Assembly: GCA_934636905.1 (NCBI GenBank)
Contig: CAKUBJ010000023.1
Span: forward strand, 1-29,795
Origin: an uncultured Dysosmobacter sp.
GTDB lineage: Bacteria > Bacillota > Clostridia > Oscillospirales > Oscillospiraceae
Reading direction: 5' to 3'
Length of the DNA stretch: 29,795 nucleotides
Shown: positions 5,934-13,617 of the stretch, in pieces
Numbering within the stretch: the stretch's first letter is position 1
Layout of the letters: the number at the start of each line of letters is the position of its first letter
Translations under genes and position numbers: made by a program
Notes under the pieces: generated by a model
Told to the model about the DNA's origin: nothing
Databases searched by the model: none
Seen by the model: only the letters and a program-made list of their open reading frames with translations

Positions 5934-7181
5934 TTAACTTCCTACAGAGGAGACGGACAGGGTGTATCCGGTGAGATAGCCCTTCTTCGGCTCCGCGCCG
6001 TGGCTGAGGGGGTTCACCCGCACGCCGTTTTCCACCACCTCAAAGTGCAGATGGGGGCCGGTGGAGTGGCCGGTGGAGCCGGTGATGCCGATGGTCTGTC
6101 CCTGCTGGACATAGGTGCCCACGCTGACCTTGATGCTGCTCATGTGGGCGTACAGGGTGGTATTGCCGGTGCCGTGGGAGATGACCACATAGTTGCCGTA
6201 GGAACTGGAACGGGTGGCCACAATCACCGTGCCGGCCTTGGCGGCATACACCGGGCTGGTGTAGCCCACCCGGCCGATGTCGGTGCCCTTGTGATTGGTG
6301 GAGCCGACGCCGCCGGGGGAATTGCGCCCCCCCACGGTGGAGGTGATGTACCGGCTGTCCACCGGCCAGATGTAGCCGCCGGGGTTGGTGTTGTAGTTCT
6401 TCCCCTCCGCTGCCATCTGCTCTTCCAGCTGCTTCTGCAGCTGCTTCACCTGCTGCTCGATGCGGCGTTCCTCCGCTTCCAGCGCGTCCAGTGTCGCCTG
6501 ATACTCGGCAGCGTTGTCGTCAATCTCCTTTACCAGCTTATTGGCCTCTTCCCGCTGGGCAGCCAGCTGCTTTTTCTGGCTTTCCAGCTCCGTTTTGGCC
6601 GTCACCAGTTCTGCCCTGCTGGCTTCCAGTCCGGTTTTCTTCTCCTCGATTTCCGCCTGAAGGGTCTGTAAGTCCTCAATTACCTGCCGGTCATAATCCA
6701 TAACCTCGTTGATGAAGTCCAGCCGCCCCAGCAGGTTGGAAAAGCTGGTGGCCTTGAACAGCACCGACCAGTAGCTGACGGTGCCCCGCTCCTCCATCTC
6801 CCGCACCCGCTTGCAGAAGAGGTCATATTGTGCCTCCTCCCGCTGCTGGGCGTCCGCCAGCTCCGCCTCCGCCTGAGAAATCAGCGCGTTGTAATCGGAG
6901 ATCTGGGACTCCGTATTGCTGATCCGGGCATTGGTGTTGGCAATCTGGTCGTCCAGAAGGGACTTCTTCTCCACCGCCGCCGCCTTGTCATCCTTCAAAT
7001 CACTGAGCTTGCTCTGGATTTCCTTCTGCTTTTTGTCCAGATCGGAGGCGTCCCCTTTCAATGCGTCAATATCCGCCTGCGTCACCTTTGCCGCCATGGC
7101 CGGGGCGGTATTCCCCGTCAGCAGCAGGACGGCGCACAGCAGCGCCGCACAGGCCCGCAGAAAACGTTTTTTCTGTTTCAT
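5934..7181 (-). CDS. Murein hydrolase activator/endopeptidase, coiled coil plus M23 (LytM) domain
   Basis: The 415-aa exported protein has a signal peptide at 1-30 (MKQKKRFLRACAALLCAVLL, cleavage near AMA-AK). A long two-stranded coiled coil follows (about 33-265, rich in K, E, Q and A, with KATSFSNLLGRLDFINEVM at the hinge), then an M23 domain. The zinc ligands are present: HKGTD (near residue 295) and HLHFEV (near 377), so the domain should be an active peptidoglycan endopeptidase rather than a degenerate EnvC-type activator. The layout matches PcsB/EnvC/CwlO-type partners of FtsEX, whose coiled coil binds FtsX and releases the hydrolase for cell separation. It starts 9 bp after ftsX, which supports that role. 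Confidence 0.92.
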   Translation of the reverse strand: MKQKKRFLRACAALLCAVLLLTGNTAPAMAAKVTQADIDALKGDASDLDKKQKEIQSKLSDLKDDKAAAVEKKSLLDDQIANTNARISNTESQISDYNALISQAEAELADAQQREEAQYDLFCKRVREMEERGTVSYWSVLFKATSFSNLLGRLDFINEVMDYDRQVIEDLQTLQAEIEEKKTGLEASRAELVTAKTELESQKKQLAAQREEANKLVKEIDDNAAEYQATLDALEAEERRIEQQVKQLQKQLEEQMAAEGKNYNTNPGGYIWPVDSRYITSTVGGRNSPGGVGSTNHKGTDIGRVGYTSPVYAAKAGTVIVATRSSSYGNYVVISHGTGNTTLYAHMSSIKVSVGTYVQQGQTIGITGSTGHSTGPHLHFEVVENGVRVNPLSHGAEPKKGYLTGYTLSVSSVGS

Positions 7182-7190
7182 AGCGCCTCC

Positions 7191-8078
7191 TTACACCTGC
7201 AGGAACCGCCGGATGGCGGAAAGGCTGCCCCCTACGCCGATGAGGATGCCGGCGCCCAGAAACACGCCGCCTACCTGCTTCCACAGCTGCCGGAACGGCA
7301 CCACTGACAGGAGCTGAAGCGTATCATTATCGGCCACGCCCTTGGCAATGGCCTCGTACAGTCCCCATTGCAGCAGGAAAGCCAGCACCGCGCCGGTAAG
7401 CCCCAGCATAAAGCCCTCATACACAAAGGGCCAGCGGATAAATCCGTTGGTGGCGCCCACCATTTTCATGATGGCAATTTCCTCCCGCCGGTCAAAGGTG
7501 GTGAGCTTGATGGTGTTGGAAATGATGAACACCGACACGATGAACAGCACCGCAATCAGCGCCACGCAGATCACCGTGGCAATGTTCCGCACGGCAATAA
7601 AGCCGTTGGTCAACTCCGCGTAGGCGCTGATACCGCCTACGCCCTCTATATTTTTGATTTTTTCCACGGTTTCGCTTTGCAGTCGCAGATCCTTTACCTT
7701 GATGGCAAAGCGATCCCGGAGGATATTGGGATCCAGATCCTGAAAGTACTCCTCGTCCGGGTTCTCGCTGATGAAGGCTTCCATGGCTTCTTCCCGGGAA
7801 ATAAAGGTGGCAGACGCCACATTGTCAACGGCTTCCAGCCTGCTTTGCAGGGCCCTGGCCTCTTCTTCCGTGTAGCTGTCGTCAATAAAGGCCAGGATCT
7901 CGTTCTCCCGCTCCGCCTGCTTCAGGTTGGCGTCCGCATTGACGGCCACCAGCGTAAAGGTGCCCATAATCAGCAGGCACGCCACGGTGATGCCGATGGC
8001 GGCAAAGGACATGAAGCCGTGGCTGAGCATATTGGAAAGGCCCTCATGGAGGAAATAGCCGAAATCGTGCTTACCCAT
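7191..8078 (-). CDS. ftsX: Cell division ABC transporter permease FtsX
   Basis: The 295-aa membrane protein transmits ATP-driven conformational change of FtsE to a periplasmic or wall hydrolase. A first membrane segment (about 20-45, SFAAIGITVACLLIMGTFTL) is followed by a large extracellular domain containing EEARALQSRLEAVDNV and NPDEEYFQDL, as in FtsX ECD1. Three more segments follow (about 165-190, 215-240 and 265-285). REEIAIMKMVGATNGFIRWP is the typical coupling helix. I choose the ATG at 8076-8078 (MGKHDFGYF), with GGGAGG 8 bp upstream, rather than one six codons earlier. It overlaps the end of ftsE by 8 bp. Confidence 0.93.
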   Translation of the reverse strand: MGKHDFGYFLHEGLSNMLSHGFMSFAAIGITVACLLIMGTFTLVAVNADANLKQAERENEILAFIDDSYTEEEARALQSRLEAVDNVASATFISREEAMEAFISENPDEEYFQDLDPNILRDRFAIKVKDLRLQSETVEKIKNIEGVGGISAYAELTNGFIAVRNIATVICVALIAVLFIVSVFIISNTIKLTTFDRREEIAIMKMVGATNGFIRWPFVYEGFMLGLTGAVLAFLLQWGLYEAIAKGVADNDTLQLLSVVPFRQLWKQVGGVFLGAGILIGVGGSLSAIRRFLQV

Positions 8079-8763
8079 GGATCCGCCCTCCCACATAGCC
8101 GCCGACGCTGTCGCTGATAATCCGTCCCCGGTCGATGGTAATCACCCGCTTGCCGAAGCGGTTCACCAGTTCCTTCTCGTGAGTCACCACCAGCACCGTG
8201 GTGCCCAGCTGATTGATCTTCACCAGCAGGGTCATGATCTCCATGGAGCGCTCCGGATCCAGATTGCCGGTAGGCTCGTCGGCAATGATGGTGCTGGGGT
8301 TGTTCACCAGCGCCCGGGCTATGGCCACCCGCTGCTGCTCGCCGCCGGACAGCTCGCTGGGGTAGTTCTGCGCCTTCTTTTCCAACCCCACCAGCAGCAG
8401 CACATAGGCGATGCGGGTCTTGATCTCCCGCATGGGCATCCCCACCGCCCGCATGACAAATTCCAGATTCTCATACACCGTCTTTTTCTCAATCAGGCGG
8501 AAATCCTGAAAGATGACCCCCAGTGTCCGGCGCATCATGGGGATCTGCCGCTCGGAGATGTTGCTGACGGAAAAGCCGTTGATCATAATGCGGCCGGCGG
8601 TGGGAACCTCCTCTCCGGTGAGCATTTTGATCATGGTGGATTTGCCGGAGCCGGATGGCCCCACCAGAAACACAAACTCCCCATCCTCGATGGTGGTGCT
8701 GATGCCCCGGATAGCCCGGGTGCCGTTAGGGTATTCCATTTCCACGTCTTTCAGGCGGATCAT
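8071..8763 (-). CDS. ftsE: Cell division ATP-binding protein FtsE
   Basis: The 230-aa ABC ATPase pairs with FtsX at the division site. Walker A is GPSGSGKS (35-42), the Q-loop lies in [16 protein letters not shown], the signature is LSGGEQQR, and Walker B with catalytic Glu is [12 protein letters not shown]. The switch His is in VVTHEKEL. The sequence is FtsE-like throughout ([18 protein letters not shown]). It is the first gene of an operon with ftsX, the M23 hydrolase, the 54-aa protein and the 247-aa protein, behind the promoter at 8837-8865. Confidence 0.96.
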   Translation of the reverse strand: MIRLKDVEMEYPNGTRAIRGISTTIEDGEFVFLVGPSGSGKSTMIKMLTGEEVPTAGRIMINGFSVSNISERQIPMMRRTLGVIFQDFRLIEKKTVYENLEFVMRAVGMPMREIKTRIAYVLLLVGLEKKAQNYPSELSGGEQQRVAIARALVNNPSTIIADEPTGNLDPERSMEIMTLLVKINQLGTTVLVVTHEKELVNRFGKRVITIDRGRIISDSVGGYVGGRIHG

Positions 8764-8836
8764 CGGTACTCTCCTTATCTATTGTCCGGACGACCCGGCC
8801 GTCCGGACAGGTCGACATAATTCTGCATCCGGTTTC

Positions 8837-8865
8837 ATTATATACGGATTTCCGGCACATTGCAA
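8837..8865 (-). promoter_or_regulatory. Sigma-A promoter of the ftsEX operon
   Basis: Minus strand: TTGCAA (8860-8865), 17 bp, TATAAT (8837-8842). The leader to the ftsE ATG is about 65 nt. Nothing else is evident between this and the cysS terminator. Confidence 0.7.
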
Positions 8866-8909
8866 CAATCCTGTGCCAGATTCCTGCCAAACTTTTTCCC
8901 CGGGAGTGT

Positions 8910-8950
8910 GCAAAGAGCATCCACCCGCTTATCGGGTGGATGCTCTTTGC
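8910..8950 (-). terminator. Terminator after cysS
   Basis: A perfect 17-bp stem (GCAAAGAGCATCCACCC, 8910-8926, with its complement at 8934-8950) has a 7-nt loop. The A/T ends of the stem supply AAA and TTT on both strands. No long T-run follows, so termination strength is uncertain. Confidence 0.65.
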
Positions 8951-9035
8951 CGTGTTAAAATCTGCCGTTCCCGCCGGGCAGGGTTCAGACGCCGGGAAAA
9001 CCGGAAATTCCGATTTCCGCAGCGTACCGGGGGGC

Positions 9036-10484
9036 TTATGCCCGCTTCCAGCTGGCGCCGTCTTTGGTATCGGTGATTTCGATGCCCTGGGCCTTCAGTT
9101 CGTCCCGGATGCGGTCGGCCTCGGCGAAGTTCTTCGCCTTCTTGGCCTCGTACCGCTGCATCACCAGCGCATCAATGGTGGGGTCGCCTTCGCCGGTGAC
9201 GGTGTATCCCCCTGCGGCCTTTGCGCTCTGGGCTTTGGCATTGGCCTCCCGCAGGGCGGCCGCCTTTTCCAGCAGAGACAGGCTCAGCACCTCATCGAAG
9301 CTGCCCAGAATGGCCAGCTTGGTGGCGTCGTTGGTTTTTGCCTTCAGGGCGTCGTACAGGGCGGTGACCCCCATGGAGGTGTTCAGGTCATTGCCCAGCT
9401 GCTGGAGGAATTTGTCCTTGTACTCCTTCAGCACCGCTTCGTCCACGGCGCCGTCCGCCGGGTTCAGGGCGGCGATTTTGGCAAGCAGCTTGTTGTAGGC
9501 GGCAGCGGCATTGTCCAGATTCTCCCAGCTGAACACCAGCGCCTTGCGGTAGTGGCTCTGGAGGCAGAAGAACCGGTAGGCCAGCGGGTCGTAGCCCTTC
9601 TCCTCCAGCACGGAAACCGTCAGGAACTCCCCCTTGGACTTGCTCATCTTGCCGGTGGAGGTGTTCAGGTGCGCCACATGGAACCACTGAGGGCACCAGG
9701 GATGCCCCAGATAGCTTTCGGACTGGGCGATTTCGTTGGTGTGGTGGGGGAAGGCGTTGTCAATGCCGCCGCAGTGGAGATCCAGATACTCCCCGTTGTA
9801 CTTCATGGAGATGCCGGAGCACTCAATGTGCCAGCCGGGATAGCCCACGCCCCAGGGGGAGTCCCATTTCAGCGCCTGATCCTCGAATTTGGACTTGGTG
9901 AACCAAAGGACGAAGTCGTTTTTGTTGCGCTTGTTGGTGTCCTCCTCCACGCCCTCCCGGACGCCTACGGCCAGGTCCTCCTCGTTGTGGTCGTTGAACA
10001 CATAGTAGCGCGCCAGCTTGGAGGTATCGAAATACACGTTGCCGCCGGCAAGGTAGGCATAGCCGGTGTCCAGCAGCCGGGTGATGATTCTGATATAGTC
10101 GTCAATGAGGCCGGTGGCGGGCTGCACCACATCCGGCCGCTTGATGTTCAGCTTGCGGCAGTCCTCAAAGAAGGCGTCGGTGTAGTATTTGGCCACCTCC
10201 ATGACGGTTTTGTGCTCCCGGTGGGCGCCCTTGAGCATTTTGTCCTCGCCCTCGTCGGCGTCGGAGGTGAGGTGTCCCACATCCGTGATGTTCATGACCC
10301 GGTTGACGCTGTAGCCGGAATAGCGCAGGAATTTTTCCAGCACGTCCTCCATGATGTAGCTGCGGAGGTTGCCGATATGGGCAAAGTGATACACCGTGGG
10401 GCCGCAGGTGTACATTTCCACATGGCCGGGGGTGTGGGTGGTAAATTCGGCTTTTTTGTGGGTGGCGGAATTATAGAGATACAT
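9036..10484 (-). CDS. cysS: Cysteinyl-tRNA synthetase
   Basis: The 482-aa class I synthetase charges tRNA-Cys. The HIGH-type motif is CGPTVYHFAHIGN (27-39), with Cys27 a zinc ligand. The other zinc ligands lie in HIECSG and HCGGIDNAFPHHTNEIAQSE. The KMSKS loop is GKMSKSKGEF. A C-terminal helical tRNA-binding part ends in FAEADRIRDELKAQGIEITD, the standard CysRS tail. The length is close to the family norm of about 460-480. The ATG at 10484 follows a T-box leader that makes expression depend on uncharged tRNA-Cys. Confidence 0.97.
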   Translation of the reverse strand: MYLYNSATHKKAEFTTHTPGHVEMYTCGPTVYHFAHIGNLRSYIMEDVLEKFLRYSGYSVNRVMNITDVGHLTSDADEGEDKMLKGAHREHKTVMEVAKYYTDAFFEDCRKLNIKRPDVVQPATGLIDDYIRIITRLLDTGYAYLAGGNVYFDTSKLARYYVFNDHNEEDLAVGVREGVEEDTNKRNKNDFVLWFTKSKFEDQALKWDSPWGVGYPGWHIECSGISMKYNGEYLDLHCGGIDNAFPHHTNEIAQSESYLGHPWCPQWFHVAHLNTSTGKMSKSKGEFLTVSVLEEKGYDPLAYRFFCLQSHYRKALVFSWENLDNAAAAYNKLLAKIAALNPADGAVDEAVLKEYKDKFLQQLGNDLNTSMGVTALYDALKAKTNDATKLAILGSFDEVLSLSLLEKAAALREANAKAQSAKAAGGYTVTGEGDPTIDALVMQRYEAKKAKNFAEADRIRDELKAQGIEITDTKDGASWKRA

Positions 10485-10527
10485 GGTGATTCTCCCTTCT
10501 GGTTCTCGTCAGTATTCGACGCGGGAC

Positions 10528-10752
10528 AAAAAACGCCTCCCGCGCCGGTATGGCACGAGAGGCGGCTGTCACCGCGGTTCCACTCTCATTTCTCACTCAA
10601 ATGCCCGTAACGTGGGCGAACCGGGGGCGTCTGTGTCCCCGCGCTCCCGGACGCACTTCCCGCACTCCTCCGCAGGTGTGCTTCCAGCCGACGGCACACC
10701 CTCTCTGCCCATTGGACCTGCGGTACTCTTTCCGTTCATCGCGCAGCTTTCT
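10528..10752 (-). ncRNA. T-box riboswitch leader of cysS
   Basis: The T-box core TGGAACCGCGG is at 10572-10582 on the minus strand. It is followed by a terminator in which 10552-10564 pairs with 10534-10546 (GGCGCGGGAGGCG arm) and a run of six T (10528-10533). Upstream, a stem I hairpin (GGTGTGC/GCACACC) preceded by AGAGAG, and a GGAAG-TGC-G segment, suggest a UGC (Cys) specifier at about 10653-10655. The specifier position is tentative; the T-box and terminator are clear. Uncharged tRNA-Cys would stabilise the antiterminator and allow cysS transcription. Confidence 0.88.
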
Positions 10753-10758
10753 GCATAT

Positions 10759-10787
10759 ATTGTAGCAGGAACCCCCGGCAGTGTCAA
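10759..10787 (-). promoter_or_regulatory. Sigma-A promoter of the cysS T-box transcript
   Basis: Minus strand: TTGACA (10782-10787), 17 bp, TACAAT (10759-10764). The transcript would start near 10752. Between this and the plus-strand gene at 10922 I see only a weak 6-bp hairpin (10809-10827) and no convincing plus-strand promoter. Confidence 0.75.
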
Positions 10788-10921
10788 GCCCGGCCGGACG
10801 GCTCCGCAGGGCAGATTTCCGCTGCCCGAAACCGTGCAACTTTCCGCTCTGGGAAAAAGAGAGGCAGACCGGGTCATCCGCGCCGGAGCGGAGCACCGGG
10901 AAACCATTACGGGAGGTATTT

Positions 10922-11110
10922 ATGGAAAATCTCAAAAAGCGACTGACAAATCTGCTGACGGTGAAGAGCCTTGTAACGTTGACCCTCACTGCCGTGTTCG
11001 CGGCTCTCAGCTGCATGGGGCAGGTGACCACCCAGCAGTTTCTGACCGTCTTTACGGTGGTCATCGGCTTCTACTTCGGCACCCAGCGGGTGGCCGAGGA
11101 CGGGAAGTGA
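10922..11110 (+). CDS. Small holin-like phage membrane protein
   Basis: The 62-aa protein begins MENLKKRLTNLLTVKSLVTL and has two hydrophobic segments (about 17-34 and 40-55). It ends FGTQRVAEDGK. The sequence style (LLTVKSLVTL, QQFLTVFTVVIGFYFGTQ) is that of small proteins found beside endolysins in phages and prophages of Clostridia, where they probably act as holins. GGGAGG precedes the ATG at 10922. It is on the plus strand, opposite to all flanking housekeeping genes, and directly precedes a lysin gene. No other phage genes are nearby, so it is a solitary lysis module or remnant. Confidence 0.75.
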   Translation: MENLKKRLTNLLTVKSLVTLTLTAVFAALSCMGQVTTQQFLTVFTVVIGFYFGTQRVAEDGK

Positions 11111-11117
11111 CGCCGCC

Positions 11118-12083
11118 GTGGTTGACGTTTTTGACTGCGCCCGGGCGCAGATTTACCACAACACCGGGAAGCTGACCCCGGCCGCCATCAAGGCCAAAAC
11201 CGGGTGCACCCACATCATCAACGGGTACCTGTTCAACACCCGCTTCAAGCCGCTGGGGTGGACGGTGATTGACGGGAAGGTTATCAGCCGGGACGTCTAT
11301 CAGGACTGGGGCATTGCCGTCGGTAATGACGGCAAGCCCCGGATGCTCACCGACCGGGGCGGCAGCTTCCTCTCCGGCATTCCCATCCTGAAAGGCGGGG
11401 CGAAGCTGTACCGCAGCCTGACGCCGGACGTGGCGAGGAAAGCCGCCAGAACCGCCGTGGGCTGGCTGGGCAACGGCAAGGTGTGCCTCTGGTGCGGCAA
11501 GACGGCCATGACCCGGGAGCAGCTGCAGAACAAGCTGCTGGGGCTGGGGGCAGAGGACGCGCTGATGCTGGACGGCGGCGGCTCCACACAGGGGATTTTC
11601 CCCAGAGCCAAGGTCACCAGCACCCGCAAGGTGCCCACCCTGCTGCTGTTCTGGGAGCGGGACAAAGAACCGGAAGGAGGAAAGCCCATGGTAGAAATCA
11701 ACGCCTATTCCAAGGCAAAGGACGGCGCCAAAAAGCTGTCCGGCAATTTCAAAGTCAGCGAATTTGCGTGCCGGGACGGCAGTGACGCCGTGCTGGTGGC
11801 ACCCCGGCTGGTGATGGTATTGCAGACCATCCGCGACCGCTTCGGCGCGGCGGTCACCATCAACAGCGGCTACCGGACACCGCAGTACAACACCAAGGTG
11901 GGCGGCGTGACGGACAGCCAGCACTGCTATGGCACGGCGGCGGATATCGTGGTGAAGGGGCAGAAGCCGGCAGCGGTAGCGGCCTATGCCCGGAAGATTA
12001 TGCCGGACTGGGGCGGCGTGGGGATTTATGGCAGCTTCACGCATATCGACATCCGGGAGCAGAAAACGGACTGGCAGGGCTGA
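11118..12083 (+). CDS. Phage-type lysin: phosphodiester glycosidase (NAGPA-like) fused to M15 peptidase
   Basis: The 321-aa product has two domains. Residues 1 to about 185 resemble the phosphodiester glycosidase (NAGPA) family: IINGYLFNT and DALMLDGGGSTQG, the glycine-rich active-site strand. Residues about 191-321 are a peptidase M15_3 domain, a D-alanyl-D-alanine or L-Ala-D-Glu-type peptidase: FKVSEFACRDGSD, TINSGYRTPQYN, then the zinc ligands in SQHCYGTAADI and in THIDIR. The GTG at 11118 lies 7 bp after the holin-like gene. Inside the frame, AAGGAGG (11674-11680) sits 7 bp ahead of an in-frame ATG (11688-11690). A separate 131-aa M15 endolysin could therefore also be made. There is no signal peptide, as expected if a holin provides export. 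Confidence 0.8.
   Translation: MVDVFDCARAQIYHNTGKLTPAAIKAKTGCTHIINGYLFNTRFKPLGWTVIDGKVISRDVYQDWGIAVGNDGKPRMLTDRGGSFLSGIPILKGGAKLYRSLTPDVARKAARTAVGWLGNGKVCLWCGKTAMTREQLQNKLLGLGAEDALMLDGGGSTQGIFPRAKVTSTRKVPTLLLFWERDKEPEGGKPMVEINAYSKAKDGAKKLSGNFKVSEFACRDGSDAVLVAPRLVMVLQTIRDRFGAAVTINSGYRTPQYNTKVGGVTDSQHCYGTAADIVVKGQKPAAVAAYARKIMPDWGGVGIYGSFTHIDIREQKTDWQG
11674..11690 (+). promoter_or_regulatory. Internal ribosome binding site and start codon for the M15 domain
   Basis: AAGGAGG (11674-11680), 7-nt spacer, ATG (11688-11690), in frame with the lysin and exactly at the inter-domain junction (GGKP-MVEINAYSK). The resulting product would be 131 aa, a normal length for a stand-alone M15 endolysin. Confidence 0.6.
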
Positions 12084-12128
12084 GGACAGTACCGCCAGTG
12101 GAGGCAGGGGTGAGAGTTTTTCTCTCAC

Positions 12129-12189
12129 CCCTGAGACTGTCGATAAAGTGGTGAGTTTTCCGCGGCGGTAAGGAAGGGTGTGCGCGGGA
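12129..12189 (+). repeat. 61-bp dispersed repeat, copy 1
   Basis: Identical base for base to 29719-29779. It begins CCCTGAGACTGTCGATAAAG and ends GGGTGTGCGCGGGA. Its first five bases (CCCTG) close the adjoining hairpin. Confidence 0.9.
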
Positions 12190-12225
12190 AACCCAAGAAG
12201 GGTGTCCTGCGCCATTAAAATCTAT

Positions 12226-12257
12226 AGTTTTCAGAACTTTATAAAGTTCTGAAAACT
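12226..12257. repeat. 32-bp perfect palindrome within the MITE-like element
   Basis: AGTTTTCAGAACTTTA (12226-12241) is followed directly by its exact complement (12242-12257). It is AT-rich in a GC-rich setting and can form a cruciform or RNA hairpin. Confidence 0.85.
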
Positions 12258-12339
12258 GACTCAGCGGGGCGAAAAGACTTTTTCGACACGCTGAGGGGTG
12301 AGAGTTTTTCTCTCATCCCTGTCCCCGTATTCCGGCTTT

Positions 12340-13341
12340 TCAGACGGGGCTTCCCGTTTCCAGCATGGTTTCCACGGAAATTCCATATCCTTTGGTGGGG
12401 TCACTCAGCAGCACATGAGTCACGGCGCCTACCAGCCGGCCGTTCTGAATCACCGGGCTGCCGCTCATGCCCTGTACGATGCCGCCGGTGGCTGCAATGA
12501 GTTCCGGATCCGTGACGGACAGCACCATTTCCCGTCCGTCTGCGGCGTCCGGGATGATTTTCAGGATTTCCACTTCATAGTCTCTGACCTCATCCCCGGA
12601 TACGTTGCTGCGGATCACCGCCGGGCCGGCAGCAGCCTGCCCCACCGGCAGCGCCTCCCCTGCCGTCCAGAGGCCGGTGTTGTTCACCGTGCCGAAAATG
12701 CCGCAGCCGGTGTTGGCGTACAGCTGCCCCAGTTCCTCCGTCAGGTTGAAATCCCCCCGCAGTTCGCCGGCGCTGCCGCAGGTGCCCTTCTTCACCGCCT
12801 TTACCGTAGAGGGCAGAATGGAGCCGCTGCCGAAGGGCATCAGCGCGGCGGTGTCGCCGTCGGTGATGCCGTGGCCCAGCGCGCCGAAGGTGTTGGTATC
12901 CGGGTCATAATAGGTGACAGTGCCGATTCCCGCCATGCTGTCCCGAATCCACGCACCGATGCAGCAGACGCCGTCCTCATTCCGCTCCGGCTCCACCGAG
13001 AGGGTCACGGGAGTTCCCTGCCGCTTCACTGCCAGTTCCGTGGCGGCCGTGCCGTTTTCCTGCAGGAGGGACTGGAAGTGCTCCGTGGAGGTGACCGCCT
13101 GTCCGCCGCAGGTTTCGATGACGTCGCCGATTTTCAGGCCGCAGGCCCGGGCAGGCGTGCCGCCCTCCGGCAGCCTCACCACCACAACGCCCCGGGAGAA
13201 CAGCTTGACTCCTACGGTGTGTCCCACCGGCACCAGCCGCTTTTCCCCTTTCCCGGCAGCCATGGCCGCAGTGGAACACAGCACCAGCGCCATGGCCAGC
13301 ACGCCGAACCGGCGCAGTGCTCTGGAAGGTTTTCCATGCAA
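12340..13341 (-). CDS. spoIVB: SpoIVB serine peptidase (stage IV sporulation)
   Basis: SpoIVB is secreted from the forespore and cleaves SpoIVFA, triggering pro-sigma-K processing in the mother cell. The frame has a signal sequence (RRFGVLAMALVLCSTAAMAA), a PDZ domain (about 40-105, VKLFSRGVVVVRLPEGGTPA then GLKIGDVIE) and the S55 peptidase domain. GALGHGITDGD holds the catalytic His and VQGMSGSPVIQNG the catalytic Ser. I place the start at a TTG (13339-13341), giving 333 aa, because AAAGGAG lies 8 bp upstream and the signal peptide then starts the protein. An ATG 32 codons earlier has no such site. It follows ftsZ rather than lying beside spo0A. I see no convincing sigma-F/G promoter. Confidence 0.9.
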   Translation of the reverse strand: MHGKPSRALRRFGVLAMALVLCSTAAMAAGKGEKRLVPVGHTVGVKLFSRGVVVVRLPEGGTPARACGLKIGDVIETCGGQAVTSTEHFQSLLQENGTAATELAVKRQGTPVTLSVEPERNEDGVCCIGAWIRDSMAGIGTVTYYDPDTNTFGALGHGITDGDTAALMPFGSGSILPSTVKAVKKGTCGSAGELRGDFNLTEELGQLYANTGCGIFGTVNNTGLWTAGEALPVGQAAAGPAVIRSNVSGDEVRDYEVEILKIIPDAADGREMVLSVTDPELIAATGGIVQGMSGSPVIQNGRLVGAVTHVLLSDPTKGYGISVETMLETGSPV

Positions 13342-13564
13342 ATTCCTCACTCCTTTCCCGATTGAGCCGAGAAAAAAGCAATACAAATAGTTGTTCTTTT
13401 CCGAAAAATTCCAATTTGTACCAGGTTCTTGACTCAATCTTCATCATTGACCGCCGCATCCGGCGGACATTTTTTATTCTTGCCGCAAACGGCGCGGCAA
13501 CACCCGACAAAAAGCGGCAGCTGCGCCAGCGAAGATTTTCCTTTCGGCGCAGCGGAGGCAGAAG

Positions 13565-13595
13565 AAAACGGACGCAGGAAAAATCCTGCGTCCGT
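13565..13595 (-). terminator. Terminator after ftsZ
   Basis: A perfect 12-bp stem (ACGGACGCAGGA and complement, 13568-13579 with 13584-13595) has a 4-nt loop and is followed on the minus strand by TTTTCTTCTG. It separates ftsZ from spoIVB. Confidence 0.8.
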
Positions 13596-13617
13596 CGGTA
13601 AATTTTTCAAAAAAACG

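Larger units (their letters stand above)
12105..12321 (+). mobile_element. MITE-like 217-bp element with terminal hairpins
   Basis: Both ends are hairpins pointing outward with nearly the same sequence: CAGGGGTGAGAG-TTTTT-CTCTCACCCCTG at 12105-12133 and its mirror at 12294-12321, with one base changed. Just inside them are inverted TGTCGATAAAGT (12138-12149) and ACTTTTTCGACA (12277-12288), which match at 11 of 12 positions. A 32-bp perfect palindrome occupies 12226-12257. There is no coding capacity. The left 61 bp (12129-12189) recurs at 29719-29779. The flanking hairpins may also terminate the plus-strand lysin and minus-strand spoIVB transcripts. Target duplications are not evident. Confidence 0.6.

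Noticed and set aside
10788..10921. Plus-strand promoter for the lysis cassette
   Set aside because: No -35/-10 pair with acceptable spacing; only a weak 6-bp hairpin is present.
13342..13440. Sigma-F/G promoter for spoIVB
   Set aside because: Candidate boxes have wrong spacing or poor -10 matches; I could not support one.
13480..13501. Hairpin TTGCCGC...GCGGCAA between ftsZ and spoIVB
   Set aside because: Short stem with no T-run, next to a much better terminator.
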